Source of the DNA: JBPOIS01 sp052034295
GTDB lineage: Bacteria > Pseudomonadota > Gammaproteobacteria > Pseudomonadales > Moraxellaceae
Length of the DNA stretch: 5,512 nt
Assembly: GCA_052034295.1 (NCBI GenBank)
Contig: JBPOIS010000093.1
Span: 1 to 5,512, forward strand
Direction: 5' to 3'
Part shown: in pieces, positions 1 through 5,395 of the stretch
Layout: every line of letters begins with the position of its first letter
Numbering within the stretch: position 1 is the stretch's first letter
Notes under the pieces: model-generated
Seen by the model: the letters and a program-made list of their open reading frames with translations, nothing else
What the model was told of the DNA's origin: nothing
Database searches by the model: none
Position numbers and translations under genes: made by a program

Positions 1-210
1 CGGGGCATCGGCGAGCATCGCTTTGTAGCCCAGGCCAGCCACGGCGGCGGTCAGTGCGTCCGGCGCTGTGCCTGGATCAAGGGCGAGCTGGGCCGCGCCC
101 TTGGCATAGGACACTATGGCAGATTGGACGCCGGGTACTTTTTCCAGCGCTTCCTTGACGTGCGCCGCGCACGAGTCGCAGGTCATGCCGGTGATTTTTA
201 GATGGGTCAT
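1..210 (-). CDS. merA: Mercuric reductase MerA, N-terminal part only
   Basis: MerA is the cytoplasmic flavoprotein that uses NADPH to reduce Hg(II) to volatile Hg(0). Only the first 70 codons are in the window; the gene runs off the left edge. They encode the N-terminal heavy-metal-associated domain (NmerA), starting MTHLKITGMTCDSCAAHVKE, with the metal-binding pair Cys11 and Cys14 in GMTCDSC. This domain accepts Hg(II) from the transporter and hands it to the catalytic core, which is not visible here. The ATG is preceded by an AAGGA ribosome-binding site at 219-223, 8 bp away. It is the third gene after merT and merP, separated from merP by 71 bp with no merC or merF. It is expected to be transcribed from the MerR-controlled promoter near 959-989. 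The identification is near certain from the N-terminal sequence. Confidence 0.95.
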   Translation of the reverse strand, partial: MTHLKITGMTCDSCAAHVKEALEKVPGVQSAIVSYAKGAAQLALDPGTAPDALTAAVAGLGYKAMLADAP

Positions 211-281
211 GCGACAGATCCTTTTTCGTTTGTGGTAGCAGACAAGGGCGTCAGATGTGCTGCGCTGCCGTTTTCAGTGCC

Positions 282-557
282 TCACTTCTTGACGCTGGAC
301 GGATAGCCTGCGTCTTCGGTGGCCTTGGTCAGCTTCTGCACGCTGGTCTTGGCATCATCGAAGGTGACAACCGCTTCGCGTGTCTCGAAGGTCACGTTAA
401 CTTTGCTGACGCCTTCGACCTTGGAAATCGCCTTCTTGACGTTGATCGGACAAGCGGAGCAGGTCATGCCCGGTACGGACAGCGTGACGGTCTGGGTGGC
501 GGCCCACACGGGGGCAACAACGGCAGCGATGGCGAGAGAGGCAAACAGTTTTTTCAT
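282..557 (-). CDS. merP: Periplasmic mercuric-ion-binding protein MerP
   Basis: MerP binds Hg(II) in the periplasm and passes it to the membrane transporter MerT. The 91-residue length is the family standard. Residues 1-19 form a signal peptide (MKKLFASLAIAAVVAPVWA), leaving a 72-residue mature protein with a ferredoxin-like heavy-metal-associated fold. The binding motif GMTCSAC has Cys33 and Cys36, which are Cys14 and Cys17 of the mature form. An AGGAG ribosome-binding site lies about 6 bp before the ATG. The gene starts 15 bp after the merT stop, so the two are clearly co-transcribed, and merA follows. Expression should depend on the MerR-controlled promoter upstream of merT. No defects are visible. 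Confidence 0.97.
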   Translation of the reverse strand: MKKLFASLAIAAVVAPVWAATQTVTLSVPGMTCSACPINVKKAISKVEGVSKVNVTFETREAVVTFDDAKTSVQKLTKATEDAGYPSSVKK

Positions 558-572
558 GATGAACTCCTGTGA

Positions 573-923
573 TTAATAGAAAAATGGCATGACGTAGGGA
601 AATCCGAGCGCGACCAGAACCAGCGCGGCCACGACCCAGAAAATGAGCTTGTAAGTAGCGCGCACTTGGGGAATCGCACACACATCCCCTGGTTTGCAGG
701 CTTGCGCCGGTCGGTAGATGCGCCGCCAGGCGAAAAACAGCGCCACCAACGCCGCGCCGATGAAGATCGGGCGATAAGGTTCCAACACCGTCAAGTTGCC
801 GATCCAAGCGCCGCTGAACCCCAGGGCGATCAGAACCAGCGGCCCCAGGCAGCAAGCCGAGGCGAGGATGGCGGCTAGCCCGCCAGTGAAGAGCGCCCCG
901 CGCCCGTTTTGAGGTTCAGACAT
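573..923 (-). CDS. merT: Mercuric ion transport protein MerT
   Basis: MerT is the inner-membrane protein that moves Hg(II) from MerP into the cytoplasm for MerA. The 116-residue protein has three hydrophobic segments, at about residues 12-36, 50-68 and 91-112. The adjacent pair Cys24-Cys25 (ASACCLGP) lies in the first segment and Cys76 and Cys82 in the cytoplasmic loop; all four are the known Hg-handling cysteines of the family. It is the first gene of the operon, directly downstream of the mer promoter. An AAAGGA ribosome-binding site sits about 8 bp before the ATG. It is intact and of standard length. Confidence 0.97.
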   Translation of the reverse strand: MSEPQNGRGALFTGGLAAILASACCLGPLVLIALGFSGAWIGNLTVLEPYRPIFIGAALVALFFAWRRIYRPAQACKPGDVCAIPQVRATYKLIFWVVAALVLVALGFPYVMPFFY

Positions 924-958
924 ACGCTTGTCCTTTCAAATCTGGATTGGATAGCTTA

Positions 959-989
959 AGCTTACTTCCGTACCAATGTACGGAGTCAA
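959..989 (-). promoter_or_regulatory. mer operator and leftward structural promoter (PT)
   Basis: Read leftward there is a -35 box TTGACT (984-989), a 19-bp spacer and a -10 box TAAGCT (959-964). The overlong 19-bp spacer is the hallmark of MerR-type promoters: MerR with Hg(II) twists the DNA to bring the boxes into register. The spacer holds the operator dyad, 7-bp arms TCCGTAC/GTACGGA around a 4-bp centre at 967-984. The merR start at 995 is so close that MerR binding here should also repress merR itself. The GGAG that can serve as the merR ribosome-binding site (982-985) overlaps the operator edge. Confidence 0.93.
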
Positions 990-994
990 GCGAT

Positions 995-1429
995 ATGGAA
1001 AAAAATTTGGAGAATCTGACTATTGGCGTTTTCGCCAAGGCGGCCGGGGTCAACGTGGAAACAATCCGGTTCTATCAGCGCAAGGGCTTGTTGCCGGAGC
1101 CGGACAAGCCCTATGGCAGCATCCGCCGCTATGGCGAGGCGGATGTGACGCGGGTGCGCTTCGTGAAATCAGCCCAGCGGCTCGGATTCAGCCTCGACGA
1201 GATCGCAGAGCTGCTGAGGCTGGATGACGGCACCCACTGCGAGGAAGCCAGCAGCCTGGCCGAGCACAAGCTTCAGGACGTGCGCGAAAAAATGACCGAC
1301 CTGGCGCGCATGGAAACCGTGCTATCCGAACTTGTGTTCGCCTGCCATGCGCGGCAAGGGAACGTTTCTTGCCCGCTGATTGCTTCGCTGCAAGGGGAGA
1401 AAGAGCCGCGTGGTGCCGACGCGGTGTAG
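995..1429 (+). CDS. merR: Mercury-responsive regulator MerR
   Basis: MerR is the dimeric regulator that represses the mer operon without mercury and activates it when Hg(II) is bound. The 144-residue protein has an N-terminal helix-turn-helix (about residues 10-30, IGVFAKAAGVNVETIRFYQR), a second DNA-contact region with PYGSIRRY, a long dimerisation helix, and the Hg(II) ligands Cys82, Cys117 and Cys126. Position 115, a cysteine in the Tn501/Tn21 proteins as I recall them, is phenylalanine here (ELVFACHAR); it is not one of the three ligands, so function should be kept. I chose the ATG at 995 because it gives the standard length and MEKNLENLTIGVF start. A longer reading from 947 would run through the operator. 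The stop is 16 bp from the transposon end. Confidence 0.97.
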   Translation: MEKNLENLTIGVFAKAAGVNVETIRFYQRKGLLPEPDKPYGSIRRYGEADVTRVRFVKSAQRLGFSLDEIAELLRLDDGTHCEEASSLAEHKLQDVREKMTDLARMETVLSELVFACHARQGNVSCPLIASLQGEKEPRGADAV

Positions 1430-1445
1430 CCGAGGGTAGTTACGC

Positions 1446-1483
1446 CTTAGCGTGCTTTATTTTCCGTTTTCTGAGACGACCCC
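1446..1483. repeat. 38-bp terminal inverted repeat of the transposon
   Basis: The sequence read inward from 1483 starts GGGGTCGTCTCAGAAAACGG and ends with CACGCTAAG at 1446, which is the 38-bp Tn21-subgroup terminal repeat. The GGGG end at 1480-1483 is the outermost base run, so host DNA begins at 1484. The partner repeat is outside the window. Tn3-family insertion makes a 5-bp duplication, so AGGTA (1484-1488) is the predicted copy on this side. Confidence 0.93.
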
Positions 1484-1484
1484 A

Positions 1485-1505
1485 GGTAGGGCAGAGTGCC
1501 CTACC
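1485..1505. other. Perfect hairpin abutting the transposon end
   Basis: The arms GGTAGGGCA (1485-1493) and TGCCCTACC (1497-1505) are exact reverse complements around GAG. It lies about 30 bp past the stop of the leftward gene ending at 1535, the right place for its transcription terminator. Read leftward, however, the stem is followed by one T and then the transposon end, with no T-run. The insertion may have cut the tail away. A protein-binding site is the alternative. Confidence 0.5.
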
Positions 1506-1534
1506 CGGTATACAGGCGTTGTCTATAAAAATCC

Positions 1535-2239
1535 TTATCGCTGACTGCTGCCAAAGCACCGATGACCTGTCCCATAGCGTTTGGTCTCAACCTTGGCCAG
1601 ATAGCTGACACGCTCAAACAAGGCATCCAACCCTTCCGGGTCATTGTGATTCACCCTGTAGCACCCATCCTGACAAAAGTGAACCAGTGCCTGGGCATCA
1701 CGATCATCCAGGTCCAGGGCACTGGCCCAGGCCCGGATGATCCGACCTGACAAATTGAGGGCAGGCTCATTGAATGCCTGCCCGCGTAAGCCATCCTGAT
1801 GGCTGGGCGAAGTGAAATCACCCAGGCCATTGTAGCGGTCCCGATTCAGCAGCAGAATCACGTGGAAGTGCGGATGCTCAGAACTGCATTGCTCCTTTGC
1901 CCAGACATAGCGCAGCGTGCAAGGGTGCACGCGCTTGCCCTCGGATTCTTTGCGACGAGCATCCGCTTCAAGCTGGGACTTCAGGGATTTGAAAAAACAG
2001 GTGATGTCATCGTGCTTGATGGCTGACTCATCAAAAAATCCTGGGTAACGCAGGTCAACACGGATTGCAAACGTGCGCGGGTGTTCCTCCAGCGCACGTG
2101 CAATCACCTGATCAATTTTGAGTAAATAGTCCTCCACCAAACCTTGAGTATCGGATGAATAGACGGGGCGATGACGCCAGGTGTCACCCTGACACAGGCG
2201 TAGGTTGCTGTTGTGTGGATGGCGCTTGCGCGATTTCAT
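1535..2239 (-). CDS. Inovirus Gp2-type (YagK/YfjJ family) protein, probable HUH single-strand nickase
   Basis: The 234-residue protein resembles the YagK/YfjJ C-terminal family, whose members include E. coli cryptic-prophage proteins and inovirus Gp2-like replication proteins. Visible marks are EHPHFHVILLLN at residues 121-132, where His124-Phe-His126 fits an HUH metal-binding motif after a beta strand (LRYVWAKE, 109-116). VSYLAKVETK at 211-220 has Tyr213 as candidate nucleophile, followed by the family-style ending GTGHRCFGSS. By family logic it would nick one strand at an origin and start rolling-circle replication; this is inference. I chose the ATG at 2239 because GGGAG lies 6 bp upstream (2246-2250); the in-frame GTG at 2263 lacks a good site. 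Upstream is a hairpin-rich non-coding region. The transposon inserted 51 bp past its stop and leaves it intact. Confidence 0.75.
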   Translation of the reverse strand: MKSRKRHPHNSNLRLCQGDTWRHRPVYSSDTQGLVEDYLLKIDQVIARALEEHPRTFAIRVDLRYPGFFDESAIKHDDITCFFKSLKSQLEADARRKESEGKRVHPCTLRYVWAKEQCSSEHPHFHVILLLNRDRYNGLGDFTSPSHQDGLRGQAFNEPALNLSGRIIRAWASALDLDDRDAQALVHFCQDGCYRVNHNDPEGLDALFERVSYLAKVETKRYGTGHRCFGSSQR

Positions 2240-2309
2240 GGCTTTCTCCCGAATGACTGTCACGAAGGACTCATAAGAGAGAGAAGGTCAGTAATTTTTA
2301 ACATGCAGA

Positions 2310-2340
2310 CGCAATGGGGTGCATTGGACACCCCATTGCG
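2310..2340. other. Long perfect hairpin upstream of the HUH-type gene
   Basis: The arms CGCAATGGGGTG (2310-2321) and CACCCCATTGCG (2329-2340) are exact reverse complements around the 7-base loop CATTGGA. It lies 70 bp upstream of the HUH-type protein's start. No T-run follows on either strand, so it is a poor intrinsic terminator. Rolling-circle initiators of the HUH class often nick in or near such a hairpin, which makes this the best candidate target of the adjacent protein. Confidence 0.5.
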
Positions 2341-2450
2341 CTCAACTAGACCAATTGCATCTGAGAAGAAAGTCTGGCAAGTTGTGGAATGCTCAGGTGA
2401 CGGTAACACCAGCGGTTGCCTAGTGTCAGATCGACTCAGTGAATTGTCAT

Positions 2451-2480
2451 CTCTAGGTAGCAGATGACCTAGCTCTAGGT
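2451..2480. repeat. Clustered CTAGGT repeats
   Basis: CTCTAGGT occurs at 2451-2458 and 2473-2480, 22 bp apart (two helical turns), with an inverted copy ACCTAG at 2467-2472 between them. The arrangement could be binding sites for a dimeric regulator. The units are short, so chance is possible. Confidence 0.3.
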
Positions 2481-2556
2481 TGTCCCCTACCCTGTTGGTT
2501 TACTGTGTATAATACCAATACCGACATCAAAGACCTGATGTAACACCCGATTAAGG

Positions 2557-2639
2557 TCGAAAGTTAGATAAAGAAGAAAAGTCAATCAACGTGTACTGAA
2601 TCGCCACTTCGGGCGACTCAGTGCGCTCGAAAGTTAGAT
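2557..2639. repeat. 13-bp direct repeat flanking a hairpin
   Basis: TCGAAAGTTAGAT occurs exactly at 2557-2569 and 2627-2639, 70 bp apart. The imperfect hairpin at 2595-2622 lies between the two copies. The second copy ends 8 bp before the stop of the 530-residue protein. The copies could be protein-binding iterons or a small duplication; two copies do not decide it. Confidence 0.5.
2595..2622. other. Imperfect hairpin downstream of the 530-residue gene
   Basis: The arms ACTGAATCGCC (2595-2605) and GGCGACTCAGT (2612-2622) pair with one A-C mismatch around a 6-base loop. It starts 26 bp after the leftward stop at 2648, so it could end that transcript. Read leftward the T-rich stretch (TTTTCTTCTTT) begins only about 15 bases after the stem, so intrinsic termination is weakly supported. 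Confidence 0.35.
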
Positions 2640-2647
2640 CATTCTTA

Positions 2648-4240
2648 TCAGCAATTGTTGAATTGAATTACAAAGGGAGAGTCACTTCCAAAATAACAAT
2701 AGAGTCTTATTGTGATATACGCAGGAGCAGAAAGTCTTTCTCTAGGTGGCATGAGCACCTGAAACCCACCATCGGCCAGCTCACCTAACAATTTTGGCTT
2801 ATGAGCCGTCAAGGCCTCTGTGAGAATTGCACCGACGGCACCTGCCTGCTGATAGGCCAGGCAGTAGGCATAGAAAGAGAAGACCTTGGTCACAAGGCTT
2901 TGCAGGCTGGAAGCAATGGCCTGTTGGCTTGAATCATCCGCTAGGATGGGCTGAACATAAAACGGAGCAAAGTTGGACTCGATGTCTTGAAGAATTTCCT
3001 CATGGACAACCACGCGAGAAGCAGCATAGTTGCGCAGCCCCTTGCTCAAGATGGCCATGGAAAAATCATTGAATCGATTGCTCAGGCCCGGGTCCCACTC
3101 TCTACCAAATGGAGCTTGGATGAAAGCGTGAAGCCCGAAGAACTTGAATCCACCGGCCCAGCCAATTGAAGCGCATTCAATTCCGAATAAATTCAATGGC
3201 GCATCAGGCATATTCTGATCACGCGGAGCATTAAACATGCCAAAAACTTTTTCCTTGAAACCTTGCACCAGCTTGGGAAGCTGTGCTTCATAAAAATCCA
3301 GAGCTTTCTGCAAGTTTAATTTTTTTTCGCGATTGGAGTCCTCCTGCAAAAAGTGATCGAGGTCATCCTTGCCGCAAACGCTACAGAGTGCTAGACCTGT
3401 AAGCCGCTTTGAAAGCGCAATCTCGTTGAAATGGTTCACAATGGGCCGATATGTTCTCAGCGATGACAAGACCTGGACATGAGCAGGCGTTTTCAAGTAG
3501 AAAATGCTGTCAAATCTTCCTGATTTCTTGCCATACGTGTTCCCTCTAATCACGGGACAGTCCGGATCAAAATACCCCAGCTGCATCAGGTTTGCCAACT
3601 GATTGTCCAGACGATCCAGGGACATTCCAGTCAACCGCTGCAGCCGCCCCTGACTTAGATGAACCTCACCACAAGGTGAGGCATGTAGGTAAAAAGTGGC
3701 CAACAGTAGCCGGGGAGCATACAGGAACAGACAGGGCTTGGTGGACTCGCCAGGCGGTGCTTTCACTTTTTTTGGGTCAATGCCCTCCTTGTGTGGATCC
3801 CTCTCCCCGACCCACAGCAGCAATTTCCTGATTTCTGTGTCGTATTGAAGGGCTCGGTCTTCCTGCTGGGATTGCTTGAACAATGGCGTTTTCTGGGCGT
3901 CCTGCAACCTTGCCAACAGCGATAGGCTGATCTTCAGCTCAAGGGGCGGTCGGCCCCTTTGCCTGGAAGTGTTCAAAGAAGGGGCTAGGCCATCAATATC
4001 TGCCAATTGCTTTCTGGCCTTGCGCAACACGGCCTCTGACATGCCCAGCTTCCGCGTCAGGGTGCTGACCTTCTCATCGGCCACTTGACCGCGATAGACC
4101 ACCAGCAACCGGATCACCAGGTAGCGTGCCTCAACCAGGAAGCGGCGATCCTCAAGACACAAAACGGACAACGCCAGCTGCTCAGCCTCCCTGAGACCGA
4201 GCGGTTGTTCATGGCGCAAATGCTCAGGAAATGGGGGCAT
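2648..4240 (-). CDS. 530-residue protein of unknown family with two putative helix-turn-helix segments
   Basis: I do not recognise this protein. Two stretches read as DNA-binding folds. The first, at about residues 40-85, has TLTRKLGMSEAVLRKARKQL. The second, at about 177-250, looks like a winged helix: a first helix from LLLATFYLH, then LQRLTGMSLDRLDNQLANL and LGYF, and a wing-like stretch to FYLK. A lone CSVCG (286-290) could bind metal only with partners I cannot place. There is no signal peptide or membrane segment, so it should act in the cytoplasm. The ATG at 4240 lacks a strong ribosome-binding site, so the start is uncertain. The gene is divergent from the 4459-5055 gene across a 30-bp palindrome, and the HUH-type gene follows in the same direction. 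A replication- or maintenance-linked DNA-binding role is plausible but inferred. The open frame is intact and long, so coding is certain. Confidence 0.85.
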   Translation of the reverse strand: MPPFPEHLRHEQPLGLREAEQLALSVLCLEDRRFLVEARYLVIRLLVVYRGQVADEKVSTLTRKLGMSEAVLRKARKQLADIDGLAPSLNTSRQRGRPPLELKISLSLLARLQDAQKTPLFKQSQQEDRALQYDTEIRKLLLWVGERDPHKEGIDPKKVKAPPGESTKPCLFLYAPRLLLATFYLHASPCGEVHLSQGRLQRLTGMSLDRLDNQLANLMQLGYFDPDCPVIRGNTYGKKSGRFDSIFYLKTPAHVQVLSSLRTYRPIVNHFNEIALSKRLTGLALCSVCGKDDLDHFLQEDSNREKKLNLQKALDFYEAQLPKLVQGFKEKVFGMFNAPRDQNMPDAPLNLFGIECASIGWAGGFKFFGLHAFIQAPFGREWDPGLSNRFNDFSMAILSKGLRNYAASRVVVHEEILQDIESNFAPFYVQPILADDSSQQAIASSLQSLVTKVFSFYAYCLAYQQAGAVGAILTEALTAHKPKLLGELADGGFQVLMPPRERLSAPAYITIRLYCYFGSDSPFVIQFNNC

Positions 4241-4458
4241 ATGTGCACACCAGATGGCAGTTCAGACCAATTTAACATAGTTTTTACCCACGGGTTAATG
4301 AATGTTGACTACATGTCACATGACATGTCATGTGACATGTTTTTTGCCTGGCCGCCAGGGTGCCATGCGTGCTAGGATCAGGCTGAGGCACTGGGCAGAT
4401 TATCCAGCCACAGCTGGACTCCCCCCATGCATAGTTCATCAACTTCAGGATGATGCAT
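4241..4458. promoter_or_regulatory. Divergent intergenic control region
   Basis: These 218 bp separate two divergent genes and must hold promoters for both. A rightward TTGACT (4305-4310) touches the left edge of the 30-bp palindrome, so its spacer would lie inside it, but the matching -10 is poor. Leftward, TATGTT with TTCATT 17 bp upstream (within about 4268-4296) is a weak pair. Two more small inverted repeats are CCTGGC/GCCAGG (4347-4359) and TCCAGC/GCTGGA (4403-4418). A binding protein at the palindrome could control both genes. Confidence 0.45.
4311..4340. repeat. Perfect 30-bp palindrome with ACATGT every 12 bp
   Basis: The whole segment equals its own reverse complement over 30 bp with no unpaired centre. 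ACATGT appears at 4311, 4323 and 4335, exactly 12 bp apart, with CACATG and CATGTG in between. This looks like a multi-dimer operator more than a chance palindrome. Six T residues (4340-4345) follow on the + strand, so a rightward transcript could also fold and terminate here, though no gene lies just upstream on that strand. The candidate binders are the products of the two flanking divergent genes. Confidence 0.7.
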
Positions 4459-5055
4459 ATGGCAATCTACAATCACAGCGGATTTAAAAATTGGATAGAC
4501 AATCAAGCTAGTGCACATTTTGAATTCATTCCATGGGCAGAAAATTACTGCTTCAAAAAAGGTTTTTCATTCGAGAATGATCTAATGCGATTTTTATTAT
4601 CTCAAGATTATAATCCTGAGGTAGTTTTGATAGAAAAGGCGATGAAATCGGCTTGGCACCGCAAAATTAGCAGAAAACATGTAAAACATCTAAACCTAGT
4701 CCTGCCTTTTGAACTTTACGATGAAATTGAGAGAGCAGCCGAATTAAATAAAGAGTCTATTCAGGTTTTTATCTTGGACATGATCGAATTACAATTGCCA
4801 TCCTCACGATTCAAGGCTAAAGAAAAATTATTAGCCATAAAAAGGTCCGAAAAGCACGCAGCGAAGAATATCAAAAAATATGAGGCAGAGATAAAAAAAC
4901 TTAATGAAGATCTATGTAGCTTGACAAAATTGTACGAAAAAACCAAAGAGGAGCTTGAGGAATTTAAAAAAGACAACCCCCATAGTCAAGAACTGTCGCC
5001 AAGAAAAAAATCTTTCGCAACCCCAAAAGTAGGGATTAAAAAAATATCAAATTAG
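4459..5055 (+). CDS. AT-rich gene: putative ribbon-helix-helix DNA-binding protein with coiled-coil tail
   Basis: I cannot name this 198-residue protein. Its central part (about residues 75-107) reads as a ribbon-helix-helix: a short strand (HLNLVLPFEL), a helix (YDEIERAAELN) and a second helix (KESIQVFILDMIELQL). From about residue 115 to 170 it is highly charged with a heptad-like pattern (YEAEIKKLNEDLCSLTKLYE), suggesting a coiled coil, and the tail is basic. The N-terminal 70 residues are unassigned. I chose the ATG at 4459 because AGGA (4447-4450) lies 8 bp upstream; ATGs at 4450 and 4453 overlap or touch that site. The coding DNA is clearly richer in A and T than all its neighbours, which suggests a separate origin. 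Ribbon-helix-helix proteins commonly bind palindromic operators, so the 30-bp palindrome about 120 bp upstream is a natural target; plasmid partition or autoregulation are possible roles. It is surely a gene, with an inferred function. Confidence 0.75.
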   Translation: MAIYNHSGFKNWIDNQASAHFEFIPWAENYCFKKGFSFENDLMRFLLSQDYNPEVVLIEKAMKSAWHRKISRKHVKHLNLVLPFELYDEIERAAELNKESIQVFILDMIELQLPSSRFKAKEKLLAIKRSEKHAAKNIKKYEAEIKKLNEDLCSLTKLYEKTKEELEEFKKDNPHSQELSPRKKSFATPKVGIKKISN

Positions 5056-5395
5056 AGCGCTCTCCTACCATCGCTGATGGTGGTATGCCCAATCAAATCC
5101 AGAAACTATGAAAACCACCCAAAGATTGATAAGAAAAGATCATCATCCTCAAGCCTTGCTGAAAATTTGTGCAGCGTCGGATGCCAATTGAACTTGCCTC
5201 AAGGATCGCAAAGTTTTTTGGCCGAGTGGCAGGTATAGTTCCCTCCTCCGTCATGGCGTCTACCTGGCAAAGCGGATAGCGGCTTGCCCAATACGCAATG
5301 GCTGTGCCCGTGCCATACATGAGCTGCAGCACACCCCCTCCCCTGAAATGCTGGACAGGTCTCACGGGCGTTCCAGCTGCTTCCAAAATCGCTCG
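5056..5395. other. Non-coding stretch with no convincing gene
   Basis: About 340 bp lie between the AT-rich gene and the res-like repeats. Just after the stop are GAGCGCTC (5055-5062) and a small hairpin ACCATC/GATGGT around 5067-5081, neither followed by a T-run. A leftward open frame of 97 codons (5093-5386) starts at TTG and shows no recognisable domain, so I do not call it. One GGACAGG (5353-5359) may be an outlying unit of the res-like array. Confidence 0.5.

Larger units (their letters stand above)
1..1483 (-). mobile_element. End of a Tn21/Tn501-type mercury-resistance transposon (mer side)
   Basis: This stretch is the mer end of a Tn3-family transposon of the Tn21/Tn501 subgroup. It holds merR at the extreme end, the divergent merT-merP-merA operon, and a 38-bp terminal repeat at 1446-1483. 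The element continues to the left beyond the window, where the rest of merA, other mer genes and the transposase/resolvase genes would be expected. The terminal repeat resembles the Tn21 repeat more than the Tn501 one as I remember them, while the gene order (no merC) is Tn501-like, so it may be a hybrid of the two lineages. The base composition is visibly more GC-rich than the DNA on the other side of the boundary. The mer identification is secure; the exact transposon name is not determined. Confidence 0.9.
2240..2647. other. Structured non-coding region, candidate origin or control region
   Basis: No convincing gene lies in these roughly 400 bp between the stop of the 530-residue protein and the start of the HUH-type protein, both leftward. 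It is dense in structure: a 12-bp-arm hairpin (2310-2340), clustered CTAGGT repeats (2451-2480), a small hairpin ACATCA/TGATGT (2524-2541), a 13-bp direct repeat (2557-2569 and 2627-2639) and an imperfect 11-bp-arm hairpin (2595-2622). A TATAAT at 2508-2513 (rightward) and an overlapping leftward TGGTATTAT (extended -10 style) could each start transcripts; neither has a good -35. Position directly upstream of a possible replication initiator suggests an origin, as inference only. Confidence 0.45.

Noticed and set aside
211..281. Possible merC or merF remnant between merP and merA
   Set aside because: Only 71 bp are present with no readable cysteine motif; the spacing looks like an ordinary Tn501-type gap.
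282..576. Rightward open frames opposite merP
   Set aside because: They are shadows on the complementary strand of the clearly identified merP and have no family match.
947..994. 16-codon N-terminal extension of merR
   Set aside because: It runs through the mer operator and the promoter boxes; the ATG at 995 gives the standard 144-residue protein with Cys82, Cys117 and Cys126 in place.
2240..2263. Upstream GTG start for the HUH-type protein
   Set aside because: The ATG at 2239 has GGGAG 6 bp upstream, while the GTG has no comparable site.
2213..2467. Rightward 84-codon frame in the non-coding region
   Set aside because: It starts inside the HUH-type gene, crosses the 12-bp-arm hairpin and shows no domain or ribosome-binding site.
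4268..4296. Possible Xer (dif-like) site from ATTTAACATAG
   Set aside because: One arm resembles a XerD half-site, but no XerC-like arm follows at the required spacing.
4450..4458. ATG starts at 4450 and 4453 for the AT-rich gene
   Set aside because: They overlap or directly touch the AGGA that best serves as ribosome-binding site for the ATG at 4459.
5093..5386. Leftward 97-codon open frame
   Set aside because: It starts at TTG, has no clear ribosome-binding site or recognisable domain, and its upstream end runs into the res-like region.
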